The notes under the pieces: generated by a model
Told to the model about the DNA's origin: nothing
The model's database searches: none
Seen by the model: only the letters and a program-made list of their open reading frames with translations
Position numbers and translations under genes: made by a program
In this document: piece by piece, positions 35,118 through 43,656 of the stretch
Position numbering within the stretch: position 1 is the first letter of the stretch
Layout of the letters: each line of letters opens with the position of its first letter
Source of the DNA: Sulfurimonas paralvinellae
GTDB lineage: Bacteria; Campylobacterota; Campylobacteria; Campylobacterales; Sulfurimonadaceae
Direction: 5' to 3'
DNA length: 64,000 nt
Assembly (NCBI RefSeq): GCF_014905135.1
Contig: NZ_CP041406.1
Span: forward strand, 62,001 to 126,000

Positions 35118-36101
35118 GTGATATTAAGTATAGAAAGTTCATGTGATGATAGTGCAGTAGCAATTACTGAGATCGCAACAAACAAATTGTTATTCCATAA
35201 GAAGATATCCCAAGAGATAGAGCACTCTGTCTATGGAGGTGTCGTTCCTGAACTAGCAGCAAGGCTTCATGCAGAAGCACTTCCAAAGATTTTAGAGCAG
35301 TGTGAGCCTTATTTTGACAAGCTCAAAGCTGTAGCGGTAACATCTTCTCCGGGACTGGCTGTGACACTTGTAGAAGGGGTTACAATGGCAAAGGCAGTTG
35401 CTGTTGCACTTGATATTCCCATCATAGGCGTCAATCATCTTATTGGTCACATATATTCACTCTTTATGGAAAAAGAGACGACTTTTCCGCTGACGGTGCT
35501 TCTTGTTTCCGGAGGACATACTCAGGTTATGGAAGTAAAGAATCTGCGTGAGATAGAGACAGTTGCCAAAAGTATGGATGACTCCTTTGGTGAGAGCTTT
35601 GATAAGGTCGCTAAAATGATGGGGCTTGGTTATCCCGGCGGTCCGCTTATCCAAGAGCTTGCAAAAGATGGTGATCGGTTGGCCTATAACTTTACAGTGC
35701 CGCTGCACCAGTCACCTTTGATAGCCTTTTCCTACTCAGGTCTGAAGAATGCAGTGCGTTTGGCAGTAGAAGAAGCAGGCGAAGATAAAGAGAAGTATAA
35801 AGATATAGCTGCCTCATTTGAGCATATTGCTACAAAACATCTGACGATGAAGCTCAAAAAGTATTTTAAATCTCATCCGCCAAAGACATTTGCTATCGTA
35901 GGCGGAGCGAGTGCCAATCTTTACCTGCGTGAGCAGATAAAAGAGCTGCTCAAACCCTACGGAGCAAAACTAATACTCAGTGAACTGCAGTACTGTTCGG
36001 ACAATGCTGCAATGATCGGCAGAGTAGGTGTTGATATGTACAAAGAAGGAATGTTCAGCTCACTCGAAGAGCTGAACATCTCACCAAAAAGCAAGCTTTA
36101 A
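35118..36101 (+). CDS. tsaD: tRNA N6-adenosine threonylcarbamoyltransferase subunit TsaD
   Basis: 327 aa with GTG start preceded by AAGG. ASKHA fold: [15 protein letters not shown] at the N-terminus, [10 protein letters not shown] near 108-117 with the two iron-binding His, [11 protein letters not shown] near 130-140 and [11 protein letters not shown] near 295-305. With TsaB, TsaE and TsaC it makes t6A37 on ANN-decoding tRNAs. The last codons form an 11-bp perfect inverted repeat. Confidence 0.95.
   Translation: MILSIESSCDDSAVAITEIATNKLLFHKKISQEIEHSVYGGVVPELAARLHAEALPKILEQCEPYFDKLKAVAVTSSPGLAVTLVEGVTMAKAVAVALDIPIIGVNHLIGHIYSLFMEKETTFPLTVLLVSGGHTQVMEVKNLREIETVAKSMDDSFGESFDKVAKMMGLGYPGGPLIQELAKDGDRLAYNFTVPLHQSPLIAFSYSGLKNAVRLAVEEAGEDKEKYKDIAASFEHIATKHLTMKLKKYFKSHPPKTFAIVGGASANLYLREQIKELLKPYGAKLILSELQYCSDNAAMIGRVGVDMYKEGMFSSLEELNISPKSKL
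36051..36079. repeat. 11-bp perfect inverted repeat inside the tsaD 3' end
   Basis: ATGTTCAGCTC (36051-36061) and GAGCTGAACAT (36069-36079) with a 7-nt loop, encoding [10 protein letters not shown]. No T-run follows, so it is not a classical intrinsic terminator; it could be an mRNA-stabilising end or a terminator of another kind. Confidence 0.55.
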
Positions 36102-36161
36102 ACTTAAAAAAAACTTATGCAAAAACAGTTGTTTTCTAAATAAGACAAATATTATCCGATT

Positions 36162-36167
36162 TAAAAT
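36162..36167 (+). promoter_or_regulatory. -10 box of tpx
   Basis: TTTAAAAT; the expected start near 36174 gives a long leader of about 165 nt before the tpx ATG. Confidence 0.4.
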
Positions 36168-36191
36168 ATACTTCGGTTACAAAAAAGGTTT

Positions 36192-36310
36192 GAAGCTCTT
36201 TAGCTCAAAAAATGCTAAGGCATTTTGGGCTTCCTGCCGAAGGAAACACAGCGTTAGCGTAGAGGAAGGAATTACTTTCTTACTCGTTAGCATTAAATGA
36301 TGGTTCCTTC
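36192..36310 (+). other. Structured 5' leader of tpx
   Basis: Three stem-loops are seen in order: GAAGC...GCTTC (36192-36196 with 36229-36233) enclosing AAAATGC-TAAG-GCATTTT (36209-36226); TTCCT-GCCGA-AGGAA (36231-36245), which competes with it for two or three bases; and GAAGGAA...TTCCTTC (36265-36271 with 36304-36310). The gap from 36102 to 36340 has no gene. Whether this is regulatory is unknown. Confidence 0.5.
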
Positions 36311-36340
36311 ATTTTATAAAATAAAATAAAGGATTTGAAT

Positions 36341-36847
36341 ATGGCAACGACTAAATTCAAAGGTACAGACGTAGAGTTATTAGGTAATGAAGTAAATGTT
36401 GGAGACAAAGCTCCTGAGGTTAATGTAGTTAACTCAGACGGTCTTGGTGATGTTAAAGTTGGTGGAGCACAAGGTGTTAAACAACTTGTAATCGTTGTTC
36501 CTTCTTTAGATACAGGTGTGTGTGCAACGGAAACTCGTAACTTTAACGCGAAAGCTGCAGAGCTTGACGGTGTTAAAACTGTTGTTGTTTCTATGGACCT
36601 TCCATTTGCTGCAGGACGTTTTTGTTCAGCTGAAGGAATCGATAAATTAACTGTTGCTTCTGACTTCAGAAACAAAGATTTCGCTAATGCATACGGTGTA
36701 CTTTTAGGTGGTTCTCCACTTGCTGGTGTTACTGCTCGTGCTATCTTCGTAATCGATGAAAACGGTGTTGTGACTTACAAAGAGATCGTTCCTGAGATCA
36801 CTGAAGAACCACAATACGACGCTGCTATCGAAGCTGCGAAAAAGTAA
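36341..36847 (+). CDS. tpx: Thiol peroxidase (atypical 2-Cys peroxiredoxin)
   Basis: 168 aa from MATTKFKG; AAAGGA is 7 nt upstream, so an in-frame TTG at 36335 is not used. Peroxidatic Cys in SLDTGVCATETRNF near residues 58-71 and resolving Cys in AAGRFCSAEGI near 90-100, the Tpx spacing. It reduces hydrogen and organic peroxides in the periplasm or cytoplasm using thioredoxin. Codon choice is strongly biased (AAA, GTT, CTT, GGT) as in highly expressed genes. Flanked on both sides by arrays of stem-loops. Confidence 0.95.
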   Translation: MATTKFKGTDVELLGNEVNVGDKAPEVNVVNSDGLGDVKVGGAQGVKQLVIVVPSLDTGVCATETRNFNAKAAELDGVKTVVVSMDLPFAAGRFCSAEGIDKLTVASDFRNKDFANAYGVLLGGSPLAGVTARAIFVIDENGVVTYKEIVPEITEEPQYDAAIEAAKK

Positions 36848-36872
36848 TTTTTCTCCTATAAAACAGGTTTTA

Positions 36873-36936
36873 AAATTAAGGTGTCCAACTTAATTTAAAG
36901 CGATTTTATCGCTCCCTTGCCGCCATTGGTGGCAAG
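36873..36936. repeat. Three consecutive stem-loops after tpx
   Basis: AAATTAAG/CTTAATTT with an 8-nt loop (36873-36896), AGCGAT-TTT-ATCGCT (36899-36913) and CTTGCCGCC-ATT-GGTGGCAAG (36916-36936, one G-T pair). They sit back to back before the strong terminator at 36978, in a 250-bp gap without a gene. Confidence 0.65.
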
Positions 36937-36977
36937 AAAGTGAAGTGAGCTATGTCTCATTTTATTTCTCCTTCTTT

Positions 36978-37007
36978 GGGGTTTGGCTTTTGCCAAACCC
37001 CTTTTTT
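36978..37007 (+). terminator. Strong rho-independent terminator of tpx
   Basis: GGGGTTTGGC - TTTT - GCCAAACCCC, 10-bp perfect stem, followed by six or seven T residues. Confidence 0.93.
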
Positions 37008-37065
37008 ATTTTAACCTTCAAATAATTTAATTTCTCTATTTAAGAAAGTCCATATATTGCTCTGA

Positions 37066-37071
37066 TATAAT
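37066..37071 (+). promoter_or_regulatory. -10 box of the outer-membrane barrel gene
   Basis: TGATATAAT, followed by a leader with AGGGGAT before the ATG at 37099. Confidence 0.5.
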
Positions 37072-37098
37072 ATTTTCACTTATTTAACAGGGGATAGA

Positions 37099-37866
37099 AT
37101 GAAAAAAACAATTTTAAAGACAGCTCTTTTAGGCTCTTTGATGGTTTCAGCGGCAAACGCTGATATAGCACGCGTAGAACTGGGCGGTGGTATTTGGCAG
37201 CAAACACCAAACGGAACGATAACATATACAGATGGCAGTGCTACAGGTACATATACATCAGATAAAAAAGAAGATAACGGTGCATATGCCTGGCTCTTGA
37301 TCAAACATCCGATCCCTATCATCCCAAATCTTCGTTTAGAGTATGCAGACATAAAAGACAAAGGTGTCGTCACCGGAGATTTTAAAGATTTTACAGTACC
37401 TGGTGCTACAACAACGGCTCGATTTGAAATGAAACAGTATGACATTATTCCGTATTACAATATTCTTGATAATACGATGTGGACAACGATTGATCTTGGA
37501 ATTGATGTGAAAGTTGTTGATGCCACTTATGAAGCAGACAATGTAACGGTTGGTGGTGTACCTACTTCAAATTATACAGATTCAGATACAGTAGCAATTC
37601 CTTTGGTGTATGCAAGAGCACGTGTAGAAATACCGGCAACAAATATCGGTTTGGAAGCTGACGGGAAATACATTACTTATGATGGTTCGACAGTGTATGA
37701 CTTCCGTGCAAAAGTTGACTATACTTTTGACTTTGTTCCCGTTGTGCAGCCTGCCATTGAAGTAGGGTACAGAGTACAAAAGTTTGATGTTAAGTCAGAT
37801 GATGACAAAACAAAACTAAATATAGATTTTTCAGGTGTTTATGCCGGTTTAATGCTGAGATTTTAA
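37099..37866 (+). CDS. Outer-membrane beta-barrel protein (TIGR04219 type)
   Basis: 255 aa. Signal peptide (1-21, ending ANA), mature start DIARVELGGGIWQQTPNG, typical of the TIGR04219 outer-membrane family common in Campylobacterota. Repeated amphipathic strands (LLIKHPIPIIPNLRLEYADI, FEMKQYDIIPYYNIL) and a C-terminal Phe in YAGLMLRF support a barrel. Function unknown. A hairpin at its end serves both this gene and the convergent murB. Confidence 0.82.
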   Translation: MKKTILKTALLGSLMVSAANADIARVELGGGIWQQTPNGTITYTDGSATGTYTSDKKEDNGAYAWLLIKHPIPIIPNLRLEYADIKDKGVVTGDFKDFTVPGATTTARFEMKQYDIIPYYNILDNTMWTTIDLGIDVKVVDATYEADNVTVGGVPTSNYTDSDTVAIPLVYARARVEIPATNIGLEADGKYITYDGSTVYDFRAKVDYTFDFVPVVQPAIEVGYRVQKFDVKSDDDKTKLNIDFSGVYAGLMLRF

Positions 37867-37873
37867 AGTTTTT

Positions 37874-37890
37874 CCAGAGTTTTACTCTGG
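37874..37890. terminator. Bidirectional hairpin between the barrel gene and murB
   Basis: CCAGAGT - TTT - ACTCTGG, 7-bp perfect stem with T-tracts on the left and a short TTT on the right; it includes the murB stop codon. Confidence 0.5.
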
Positions 37891-38694
37891 TTTAAACGCT
37901 TGAAAATCTCTATCCAAAACAACAATCTCCAACTCAAGTAAGATTCCAAACTTTTCATAAACTTTTTTTTGTGCTTCATAGATGAGTGTTGCCGCATCCT
38001 CAAATTTTCCGCCTCCCGTATTTACCAAAAAGTTTGCATGCTCTTGACTGAAACACATAGCCCCCTGCATCTTGCCTTTCAGACCTACCGCTTCAATGAG
38101 TCTGCCTGCATAATCTCCATCGGGATTTTTAAAACAGCTTCCTGCAGAGGGAGTCGATGGTTGGTTGGAACGCATTTTTTTAAACATTGCAACTTTTTGA
38201 GTATCATATCCATAGCTCAGTTCAAAAACAGCTTCGAGTATAGGTTCGTCTATATTTGTAAACCTGTATCCATATTGAATCTCATCTCGCTTCTTTTCTC
38301 CGTTTAAAGTGGTAATAGATAGAAGATGATTAAATATTTCATACTCTTTGAGTCCTGCGTTCATGAAGACAAGACCGCCAAGTTTTCCTGGAAGATGTGA
38401 GAGAAATTCAAAATTGGCGATATTGTTTTTTTTACAGTAAGAGGCGATTTTCCCTGAAGGTGTTGCCGCTCCGATTTTTAAGAGATTGTCTTCCTTCTTA
38501 ATATAATCGAACTCTTTGGATAGCATCATAAGCGTCGGAGGGTTGTTGCCTATAAGAATATTGTTACACGAGCCAATAAGGTAGTAGTCGTTGAGATTGT
38601 CAAGCTCTGCGTGAGCATCTAAAAGGTGCACATCAAAGGTGCCGCCTATCTTAAAAGAAGAGTAGTTTGAGAAATTGATGGATTTTGTATTCAT
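37882..38694 (-). CDS. murB: UDP-N-acetylenolpyruvoylglucosamine reductase
   Basis: 270 aa. FAD-binding residues in SSFKIGG (12-18), GSCNNILIGNNPP (42-54) and LGGLVFMNAG (107-116); active-site Ser in PSAGSCFKNPDG near 182-193 and a late Glu in GILLELEIV. It makes UDP-MurNAc for peptidoglycan. The start overlaps the fliQ stop (TAATG), and the fliQ-murB order is also found in Campylobacter. Confidence 0.95.
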   Translation of the reverse strand: MNTKSINFSNYSSFKIGGTFDVHLLDAHAELDNLNDYYLIGSCNNILIGNNPPTLMMLSKEFDYIKKEDNLLKIGAATPSGKIASYCKKNNIANFEFLSHLPGKLGGLVFMNAGLKEYEIFNHLLSITTLNGEKKRDEIQYGYRFTNIDEPILEAVFELSYGYDTQKVAMFKKMRSNQPSTPSAGSCFKNPDGDYAGRLIEAVGLKGKMQGAMCFSQEHANFLVNTGGGKFEDAATLIYEAQKKVYEKFGILLELEIVVLDRDFQAFKPE

Positions 38695-38960
38695 TACTCG
38701 ATGAAGGTAGGAATCAAAGCAAAGACATGAGTGGAAAAGTCAGTCATTTCATTAAGCATCCACGGCATTGTAAGAACGATAACGATGACAACGCCGATGA
38801 TCTTTGGAATAAAAGAGAGGGTCATCTCATTTATCTGTGTAGTTGCTTGAAAAATAGAGATGGCAAGACCCATCAGCATCCCCACAAGCAACGCAGGCAG
38901 TGCCAAATAGAGGGCAATTTGAAATGTTTCAACACCAAGCTCTATAAGTTTTGCTTCCAT
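38694..38960 (-). CDS. fliQ: Flagellar export apparatus protein FliQ
   Basis: 88 aa, normal FliQ length, with two membrane helices: FQIALYLALPALLVGMLMGLAISIFQATTQINEMTLSFIPKI is the conserved core. It is part of the FliPQR export gate of the flagellar type III system. Lies between mqnD and murB with almost no spacing, so one minus-strand operon mqnD-fliQ-murB is likely. Confidence 0.95.
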   Translation of the reverse strand: MEAKLIELGVETFQIALYLALPALLVGMLMGLAISIFQATTQINEMTLSFIPKIIGVVIVIVLTMPWMLNEMTDFSTHVFALIPTFIE

Positions 38961-39824
38961 TTATGAATTCCTTAGCTCTTTGTACTCTGTTGGAATTAAA
39001 TAATCTTCTATCTTCACAAGTGTATCATAAAAACCGTGCTCATAGCCAATTTCAAAGAGCTTGTTTATGGCTTTGTATTGAATATCACTGAGTGTAATCG
39101 AGTCATCGTTTGCATAGAGTTCGAGATATTTATCAAGCGTCGGTGCATCTATACGAACGAGATTGCGTTCTATGAGCATTTTGCTAAGGCGTTCTTTGTG
39201 GTCACGCGCAACTTGAACAGCTTTTGTCAATGTCGCTTCATACTCTATGGCTTTGTTGAGAGGAATGGAGCGACGAATAGCCATACCGCCAAGTGGCAGC
39301 GGCAGATCTTTGCCTGCAAGTTCCTGCCAGATATCCCACATCTCACGTTCCACTTCTAGTTTATCATTGTAGGTAAGAATGGATTCATGAATAAGTACAC
39401 CGGCATGAACCGTTCCGTCTAAAACTGCCTGTTCGATATCCAAAAAGTTCATGTATGTTATGCGTGCTTCGGGGTAAGCGATGCGAAAGAGCATGGCGTT
39501 TGTCGTGTGTTTACCGCTGAGAGCCACTTTGAAATTTCGTTTGAGCTTTTCGCCTTTACGTTTAATGACCTTCGGCCCGTAACCCTCACCGAAACTGACG
39601 GCTGTACGAAGAGGTGCATACTGCTCTTTTATGTGAGGATAGAGAGCAAAAGAGATAGCGACAATGTCATAAACACCACCCAGTGCATCTTCGTTAAGGG
39701 TTTGAATGTCTTTTGCAATATTGTCAAACTGGACATCTTGCATTCCTACCCAGCCAAATTTAATGGCATAGTACATAAAAATATCGTCGGCGTCAGGTGA
39801 GTGTGCTATAAGGGTTTTTTTCAT
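38961..39824 (-). CDS. mqnD: 1,4-dihydroxy-6-naphthoate synthase (futalosine menaquinone pathway)
   Basis: 287 aa from MKKTLIAHSPDADD. The AHSPDADDIFMYYAI segment, SFALYPHI, SFGEGYGPKVI, SGKHTTNAML and LPLPLGGMAIRR are the MqnD family blocks. It turns cyclic de-hypoxanthine futalosine into 1,4-dihydroxy-6-naphthoate. An earlier in-frame start at 39881 would read through the inverted-repeat element and is rejected. The start codon lies 2 nt from the end of a 25-bp inverted repeat, so its ribosome binding region could be sequestered. Confidence 0.9.
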   Translation of the reverse strand: MKKTLIAHSPDADDIFMYYAIKFGWVGMQDVQFDNIAKDIQTLNEDALGGVYDIVAISFALYPHIKEQYAPLRTAVSFGEGYGPKVIKRKGEKLKRNFKVALSGKHTTNAMLFRIAYPEARITYMNFLDIEQAVLDGTVHAGVLIHESILTYNDKLEVEREMWDIWQELAGKDLPLPLGGMAIRRSIPLNKAIEYEATLTKAVQVARDHKERLSKMLIERNLVRIDAPTLDKYLELYANDDSITLSDIQYKAINKLFEIGYEHGFYDTLVKIEDYLIPTEYKELRNS

Positions 39825-39825
39825 A

Positions 39826-40094
39826 AGACTTCTTTCATAATCTCTGATACCCTTCAGTAAACTATACAACATGATAGTCAAGACGGATGTTCTTCAACGT
39901 AGCCGTAGCTACGGTGAAGGTTATCCAACGCAGAATATCTTTTTGTATAGTTTACCCGAAGGGAGGGTTAAAAAGAATCAACCTTGCACAAAAGTTTTCA
40001 TCACCGTAGCTACGGCTACGCTTCAAAAAACATTTTGCACAATCTTAACTCTTTTTAGCCCTCTGAAGAGTATCAGAGATTATGAAAGAAGTCT
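39826..40094. repeat. 269-bp nested inverted-repeat element between mqnD and recA
   Basis: Ends: 39826-39850 and 40070-40094 are exact 25-bp inverted repeats, extendable to about 32 bp with one or two mismatches. Inside, on the minus strand, arm P2 pairs 40033-40063 with 39963-39993 (31 positions, about three mismatches) and arm P3 pairs around 39943-39963 with 39850-39869 and continues imperfectly. Each arm is capped by a CGTAGC-nnnn-GCTACG hairpin, and the caps (39898-39917 and 40001-40020) are exact 20-nt complements of each other. TTGCACAA occurs twice. A minus-strand TACAAT (40100-40105) would start a transcript almost exactly at the element's end. No protein is encoded; the whole gap is 39825-40277. 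Confidence 0.85.
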
Positions 40095-40099
40095 GCAAA

Positions 40100-40105
40100 A
40101 TTGTA
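40100..40105 (-). promoter_or_regulatory. Possible -10 box for the mqnD leader
   Basis: GTTACAAT on the minus strand; transcription from it would begin near 40094, the outer end of the inverted-repeat element. Confidence 0.35.
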
Positions 40106-40240
40106 ACCAAATAAGTATGAAATAGGACTAAAAGAGGCTTCCTTTTACTTTATTTCGTTAAAATTACACATATTTATGGTGAAGCTTTTTAAAAAATATG
40201 ACAATATGACATAATTTTTACAAGTCTGAAAAAAATCATC

Positions 40241-40246
40241 TACAAT
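40241..40246 (+). promoter_or_regulatory. -10 box of recA
   Basis: TACAAT about 31 nt before the recA ATG; no obvious LexA-type operator was seen. The stretch 40095-40240 shows nothing else I can name. Confidence 0.4.
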
Positions 40247-40277
40247 ACTTCCAAATTTCATAATAAGTGAGTCCAAC

Positions 40278-41315
40278 ATGGATGCAAATAAACAAAAGTC
40301 ATTAGACTTGGCTATGAAGCAGATAGACAAAGCTTTTGGTAAAGGTGCGTTAATGCGCCTTGGTGATAAAGACATTGAACCTATACAGTCGATCTCTACA
40401 GGGTCGTTAGGGCTTGATCTTGCACTCGGTATCAATGGTGTGCCACAGGGAAGAGTTGTTGAAGTTTATGGGCCGGAGAGTTCAGGGAAAACGACACTGG
40501 CACTACAGATTACGGCAGAGTGTCAAAAACAGGGAGGCGTTTGTGCCTTTATTGATGCGGAACATGCACTTGATGTTATTTATGCGAAGAATCTTGGAGT
40601 AGATATTGACAATCTATTGGTTTCACAGCCTGATTACGGTGAGCAGGCGCTTGATATCGTTGAAACAGTTGCAAGAAGCGGTGCAGTTGATTTGATAGTG
40701 ATTGACTCTGTTGCGGCATTGACACCAAAAGTAGAACTTGAAGGTGAAATGAACGATCAACAGGTCGGTGTTCAGGCTCGTTTGATGTCAAAAGCACTCC
40801 GTAAACTTACAGGAGTGCTTAGTAAGATGAACTGTACGGTTATTTTCATTAACCAGATTCGTATGAAAATAGGGATGATGGGGTACGGATCACCTGAAAC
40901 TACAACAGGTGGAAATGCATTGAAGTTCTATGCATCTGTTCGTATCGATGTACGACGTATCGCTTCGCTTAAACAGGGTGAGAGTCAGATCGGTAACCGT
41001 GTAAAAGCGAAAGTCATTAAAAATAAGGTAGCGCCGCCGTTCCGCCAAGCAGAGTTTGACATCATGTTTGGCGAAGGAATCTCTAAAGAAGGTGAGCTTG
41101 TTGACTATGGTGTAAAGCTTGATATAATTGATAAAAGCGGAGCATGGTTTAGCTATGGTGAGACAAAACTGGGTCAGGGACGTGAAAATGTCAAAGCGAA
41201 GTTCAAAGAAGAACCGGAACTCGCACGTGAGATAGAAGATAAAATTCGTGAAGCAATGGGAATGAGTTCGCTGATGACAATGGATACTTCAGAAATAGCC
41301 GAAACTGACGTATAA
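40278..41315 (+). CDS. recA: Recombinase RecA
   Basis: 345 aa. Walker [10 protein letters not shown] near residues 63-71, [13 protein letters not shown], Walker [11 protein letters not shown] near 138-147, and the L2 region [28 protein letters not shown] near 200-227. It forms filaments on single-stranded DNA for strand exchange and repair. recA-eno adjacency is typical of Campylobacterota. There are no TGCGTGAG words in the 38.6-46.7 kb stretch that includes it. Confidence 0.98.
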   Translation: MDANKQKSLDLAMKQIDKAFGKGALMRLGDKDIEPIQSISTGSLGLDLALGINGVPQGRVVEVYGPESSGKTTLALQITAECQKQGGVCAFIDAEHALDVIYAKNLGVDIDNLLVSQPDYGEQALDIVETVARSGAVDLIVIDSVAALTPKVELEGEMNDQQVGVQARLMSKALRKLTGVLSKMNCTVIFINQIRMKIGMMGYGSPETTTGGNALKFYASVRIDVRRIASLKQGESQIGNRVKAKVIKNKVAPPFRQAEFDIMFGEGISKEGELVDYGVKLDIIDKSGAWFSYGETKLGQGRENVKAKFKEEPELAREIEDKIREAMGMSSLMTMDTSEIAETDV

Positions 41316-41338
41316 ACAAAGTTTTAATCAAATTTAGC

Positions 41339-41344
41339 TAAAAT
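41339..41344 (+). promoter_or_regulatory. -10 box of eno
   Basis: TAGCTAAAAT shortly after recA; leader contains AAGG before the ATG at 41373. Confidence 0.45.
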
Positions 41345-41372
41345 ATCGCAATTTATTTAATAAGGCAGATAT

Positions 41373-42638
41373 ATGTTTATAGATAACGTAAGTGCAATAG
41401 AAGTAATGGATTCTCGCGGAAATCCAACAGTAAAAGCTACAGTTACTTTAAGTGACGGAACATCAGCGAGTGCTATTGTTCCTTCTGGAGCAAGTACAGG
41501 AAAGCGTGAAGCTTTGGAACTTCGTGACGGCGGTGAGCGCTATATGGGCAAAGGCGTGCTACAGGCTGTTGAAAATGTCAACAGTGTTATTTCCGATGCA
41601 CTCATTGGTATGAGCCCATTCAATCAAGCCGTAGTCGATGCTGTCATGAAAGAGATTGACGGTACTGAGAACTATGGAAAACTGGGTGCCAATGCAGTAC
41701 TTGGCGTTTCTATGGCAGTAGCTCGTGCAGCAGCTCAAAGTCTTGGTGTGCCGCTTTATCGTTACCTTGGCGGTGCGAATGCTATGGTTATGCCGACACC
41801 GATGTTAAATATCATTAACGGTGGAAGCCATGCTGACAATTCGGTAGATTTTCAAGAGTATATGATTATGCCGGTAGGCTTTGAAGATTTCACTGACTCT
41901 TTAAGAGCATCTGCAGAGGTCTATCATAATCTTAAAAAGATTTTGGCAGAGCAGGGTCACATGACAGCACTTGGAGATGAAGGTGGTTTTGCACCAAATC
42001 TTTCATCAAATGAAGAGCCTATCCAAGTTATTATGCAGGCAATCGAAAAGGCCGGATACAAAGCGGGTGAAGAGATTGCAATTGCTCTTGATGTTGCAGC
42101 ATCTGAATTGGTCACTGAGGGCGGATACAGACTCGATAGTGAAAACCGTACAGTAACAAGTGAAGAACTAGTCGCTTATTATGAAGAACTGTGCGCTAAA
42201 TATCCTATTGTTTCTATAGAAGACGGTCTTGGTGAAGATGACTGGGACGGTTTTAAACTGATGACTGAAAGACTTGGTGATAAGATTCAGATTGTCGGTG
42301 ATGATCTTTTCGTTACTAATGCAAATATCTTAAATGAGGGCATTCAAAAAGGGATTGCCAATGCGATTCTTATCAAGCCAAACCAAATCGGCTCTGTAAG
42401 TGAAACCATGCTTACTGTGCGTCTTGCACAAAGAAATGGTTATAAATGTGTTATGAGTCACCGTTCAGGTGAGAGTGAAGACGCATTTATCGCTGATTTT
42501 GCCGTCGCTCTTAACTGTGGTGAGATCAAAACAGGTTCAACTGCAAGAAGTGAAAGAATTGCTAAATACAATCGTCTTTTAGAGATTGAAAATGAAATCG
42601 TTTATGGTGAGTACTTGGGATCGGCTCTTTTTAACTAA
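41373..42638 (+). CDS. eno: Enolase
   Basis: 421 aa. [13 protein letters not shown] at residues 11-23, [20 protein letters not shown] near 152-171, metal ligands in [18 protein letters not shown] and GDDLFVTN, catalytic Lys in [10 protein letters not shown], and SHRSGESED near 364-372. Converts 2-phosphoglycerate to phosphoenolpyruvate. Upstream of the FtsB-like gene with 8 nt between. Confidence 0.98.
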   Translation: MFIDNVSAIEVMDSRGNPTVKATVTLSDGTSASAIVPSGASTGKREALELRDGGERYMGKGVLQAVENVNSVISDALIGMSPFNQAVVDAVMKEIDGTENYGKLGANAVLGVSMAVARAAAQSLGVPLYRYLGGANAMVMPTPMLNIINGGSHADNSVDFQEYMIMPVGFEDFTDSLRASAEVYHNLKKILAEQGHMTALGDEGGFAPNLSSNEEPIQVIMQAIEKAGYKAGEEIAIALDVAASELVTEGGYRLDSENRTVTSEELVAYYEELCAKYPIVSIEDGLGEDDWDGFKLMTERLGDKIQIVGDDLFVTNANILNEGIQKGIANAILIKPNQIGSVSETMLTVRLAQRNGYKCVMSHRSGESEDAFIADFAVALNCGEIKTGSTARSERIAKYNRLLEIENEIVYGEYLGSALFN

Positions 42639-42646
42639 GAGAATTC

Positions 42647-42925
42647 ATGCAAAACGAAGAACTTTATGAAGAAATTGATACTGAGGAGAGCATAACACAG
42701 AGATATCTGGGGCTCTCTCTTGGAAAGTTTTTTCTTCTGGTCTCTTTTATAGTTGTATTGGGTATTTATCTTGGTGTTTTGCTTTACGGTACAAACTCTT
42801 TGGAAGTACTGTTTGGATTGGATGATTATGAAAATTATCTCCAGGACGAAGTTGTAAGACTCAAAAATGAAAATGCCGAACTGCAGCGTGAGTATTTTGA
42901 GCTCAAAGAGATTTCTGCACAATAA
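42647..42925 (+). CDS. FtsB/DivIC-like small membrane coiled-coil protein
   Basis: 92 aa. One membrane segment (about residues 29-49, FFLLVSFIVVLGIYLGVLLYG) then a coiled coil DEVVRLKNENAELQREYFELKEI. This is the septum-formation-initiator layout. It takes the place of the small gene that follows eno in Helicobacter and Campylobacter (the HP0155-type position), which supports a divisome role. Assigned by shape and synteny. Confidence 0.7.
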   Translation: MQNEELYEEIDTEESITQRYLGLSLGKFFLLVSFIVVLGIYLGVLLYGTNSLEVLFGLDDYENYLQDEVVRLKNENAELQREYFELKEISAQ

Positions 42926-42939
42926 ACCTATAAATTCGC

Positions 42940-42945
42940 TATAAT
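42940..42945 (+). promoter_or_regulatory. -10 box of the AMIN-domain gene
   Basis: CGCTATAAT, followed by a leader with AGGTG before the ATG at 42970. Confidence 0.45.
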
Positions 42946-42969
42946 GTTTAGAAAAAATCAGGTGTTTGC

Positions 42970-43626
42970 ATGATACGACTCTTCTTTCTTCTGCTTCTAA
43001 TTCCTATGACACTCTTTTGCCGTGAAAATCCTTTTTTCCCAGTTGACTCGGCGCAGGATATTCCATTAACCACAAATCAGACACCAAAGATAGAGCCTCT
43101 TAGGCGTGCGACAATGACGCTTTCTTCAACTGCAAGAGTCTTAGAGAGTGTAACAGTTACCTATAAAAATCTTGATGGCTCAATTGCAACAAAAAAAATA
43201 GAGTTGGGAAATGCAATAGACTGGCATCTGCCTATTTTTATCTCTCAAAATTACGGTTCGTCACCGGAAATTCCAAAAATAAAGAAAAAGCAGACAGCGA
43301 AGAAAGCTGTTTTGACGGAGAAGTTTACTAAGATTGCTTCGTTGCCGTTCATTACTTTTTACGCTGATGCGAAGAAGTTGAAAGTAGTTACAAAAGATAA
43401 ACTTCTTCGTAGTTTTTTACTTGTTAAACCGCATCGTATCGTGTGTGATTTTAAACGTGAGACAGACATACGAAGTTATGTGAAAAGTATCAAAAAACCT
43501 TCACTATTTAAAAAGATACGAGTCGGAACGCATAAAGGGTACTACCGTGTCGTAATTGAGCTTGATGGGTACTATCAGTATAAAGTGAAAAAGATACAAA
43601 ATGGATATCTTTTTACATTGTTATAA
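42970..43626 (+). CDS. AMIN-domain periplasmic protein
   Basis: 218 aa with a signal peptide (about 1-18). A C-terminal domain with ITFYADAKKLKVVTKDKLLRSFLLVKPHRIVCDFKRE and KIRVGTHKGYYRVVIELDG fits the AMIN fold, which binds peptidoglycan or localises envelope enzymes. In Helicobacter the equivalent gene also follows eno and the FtsB-like gene. Partner likely the glucosaminidase or a divisome protein; inferred. Confidence 0.75.
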   Translation: MIRLFFLLLLIPMTLFCRENPFFPVDSAQDIPLTTNQTPKIEPLRRATMTLSSTARVLESVTVTYKNLDGSIATKKIELGNAIDWHLPIFISQNYGSSPEIPKIKKKQTAKKAVLTEKFTKIASLPFITFYADAKKLKVVTKDKLLRSFLLVKPHRIVCDFKRETDIRSYVKSIKKPSLFKKIRVGTHKGYYRVVIELDGYYQYKVKKIQNGYLFTLL

Positions 43627-43656
43627 AATAGAAATTTAATTACAAAGGCACATATT

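Noticed and set aside
39881-40125. 84-codon plus-strand frame and the upstream extension of mqnD through the inverted-repeat element
   Set aside because: Both translate the structured repeat; the conserved MqnD N-terminus begins at 39824 and the codons in the repeat look random.
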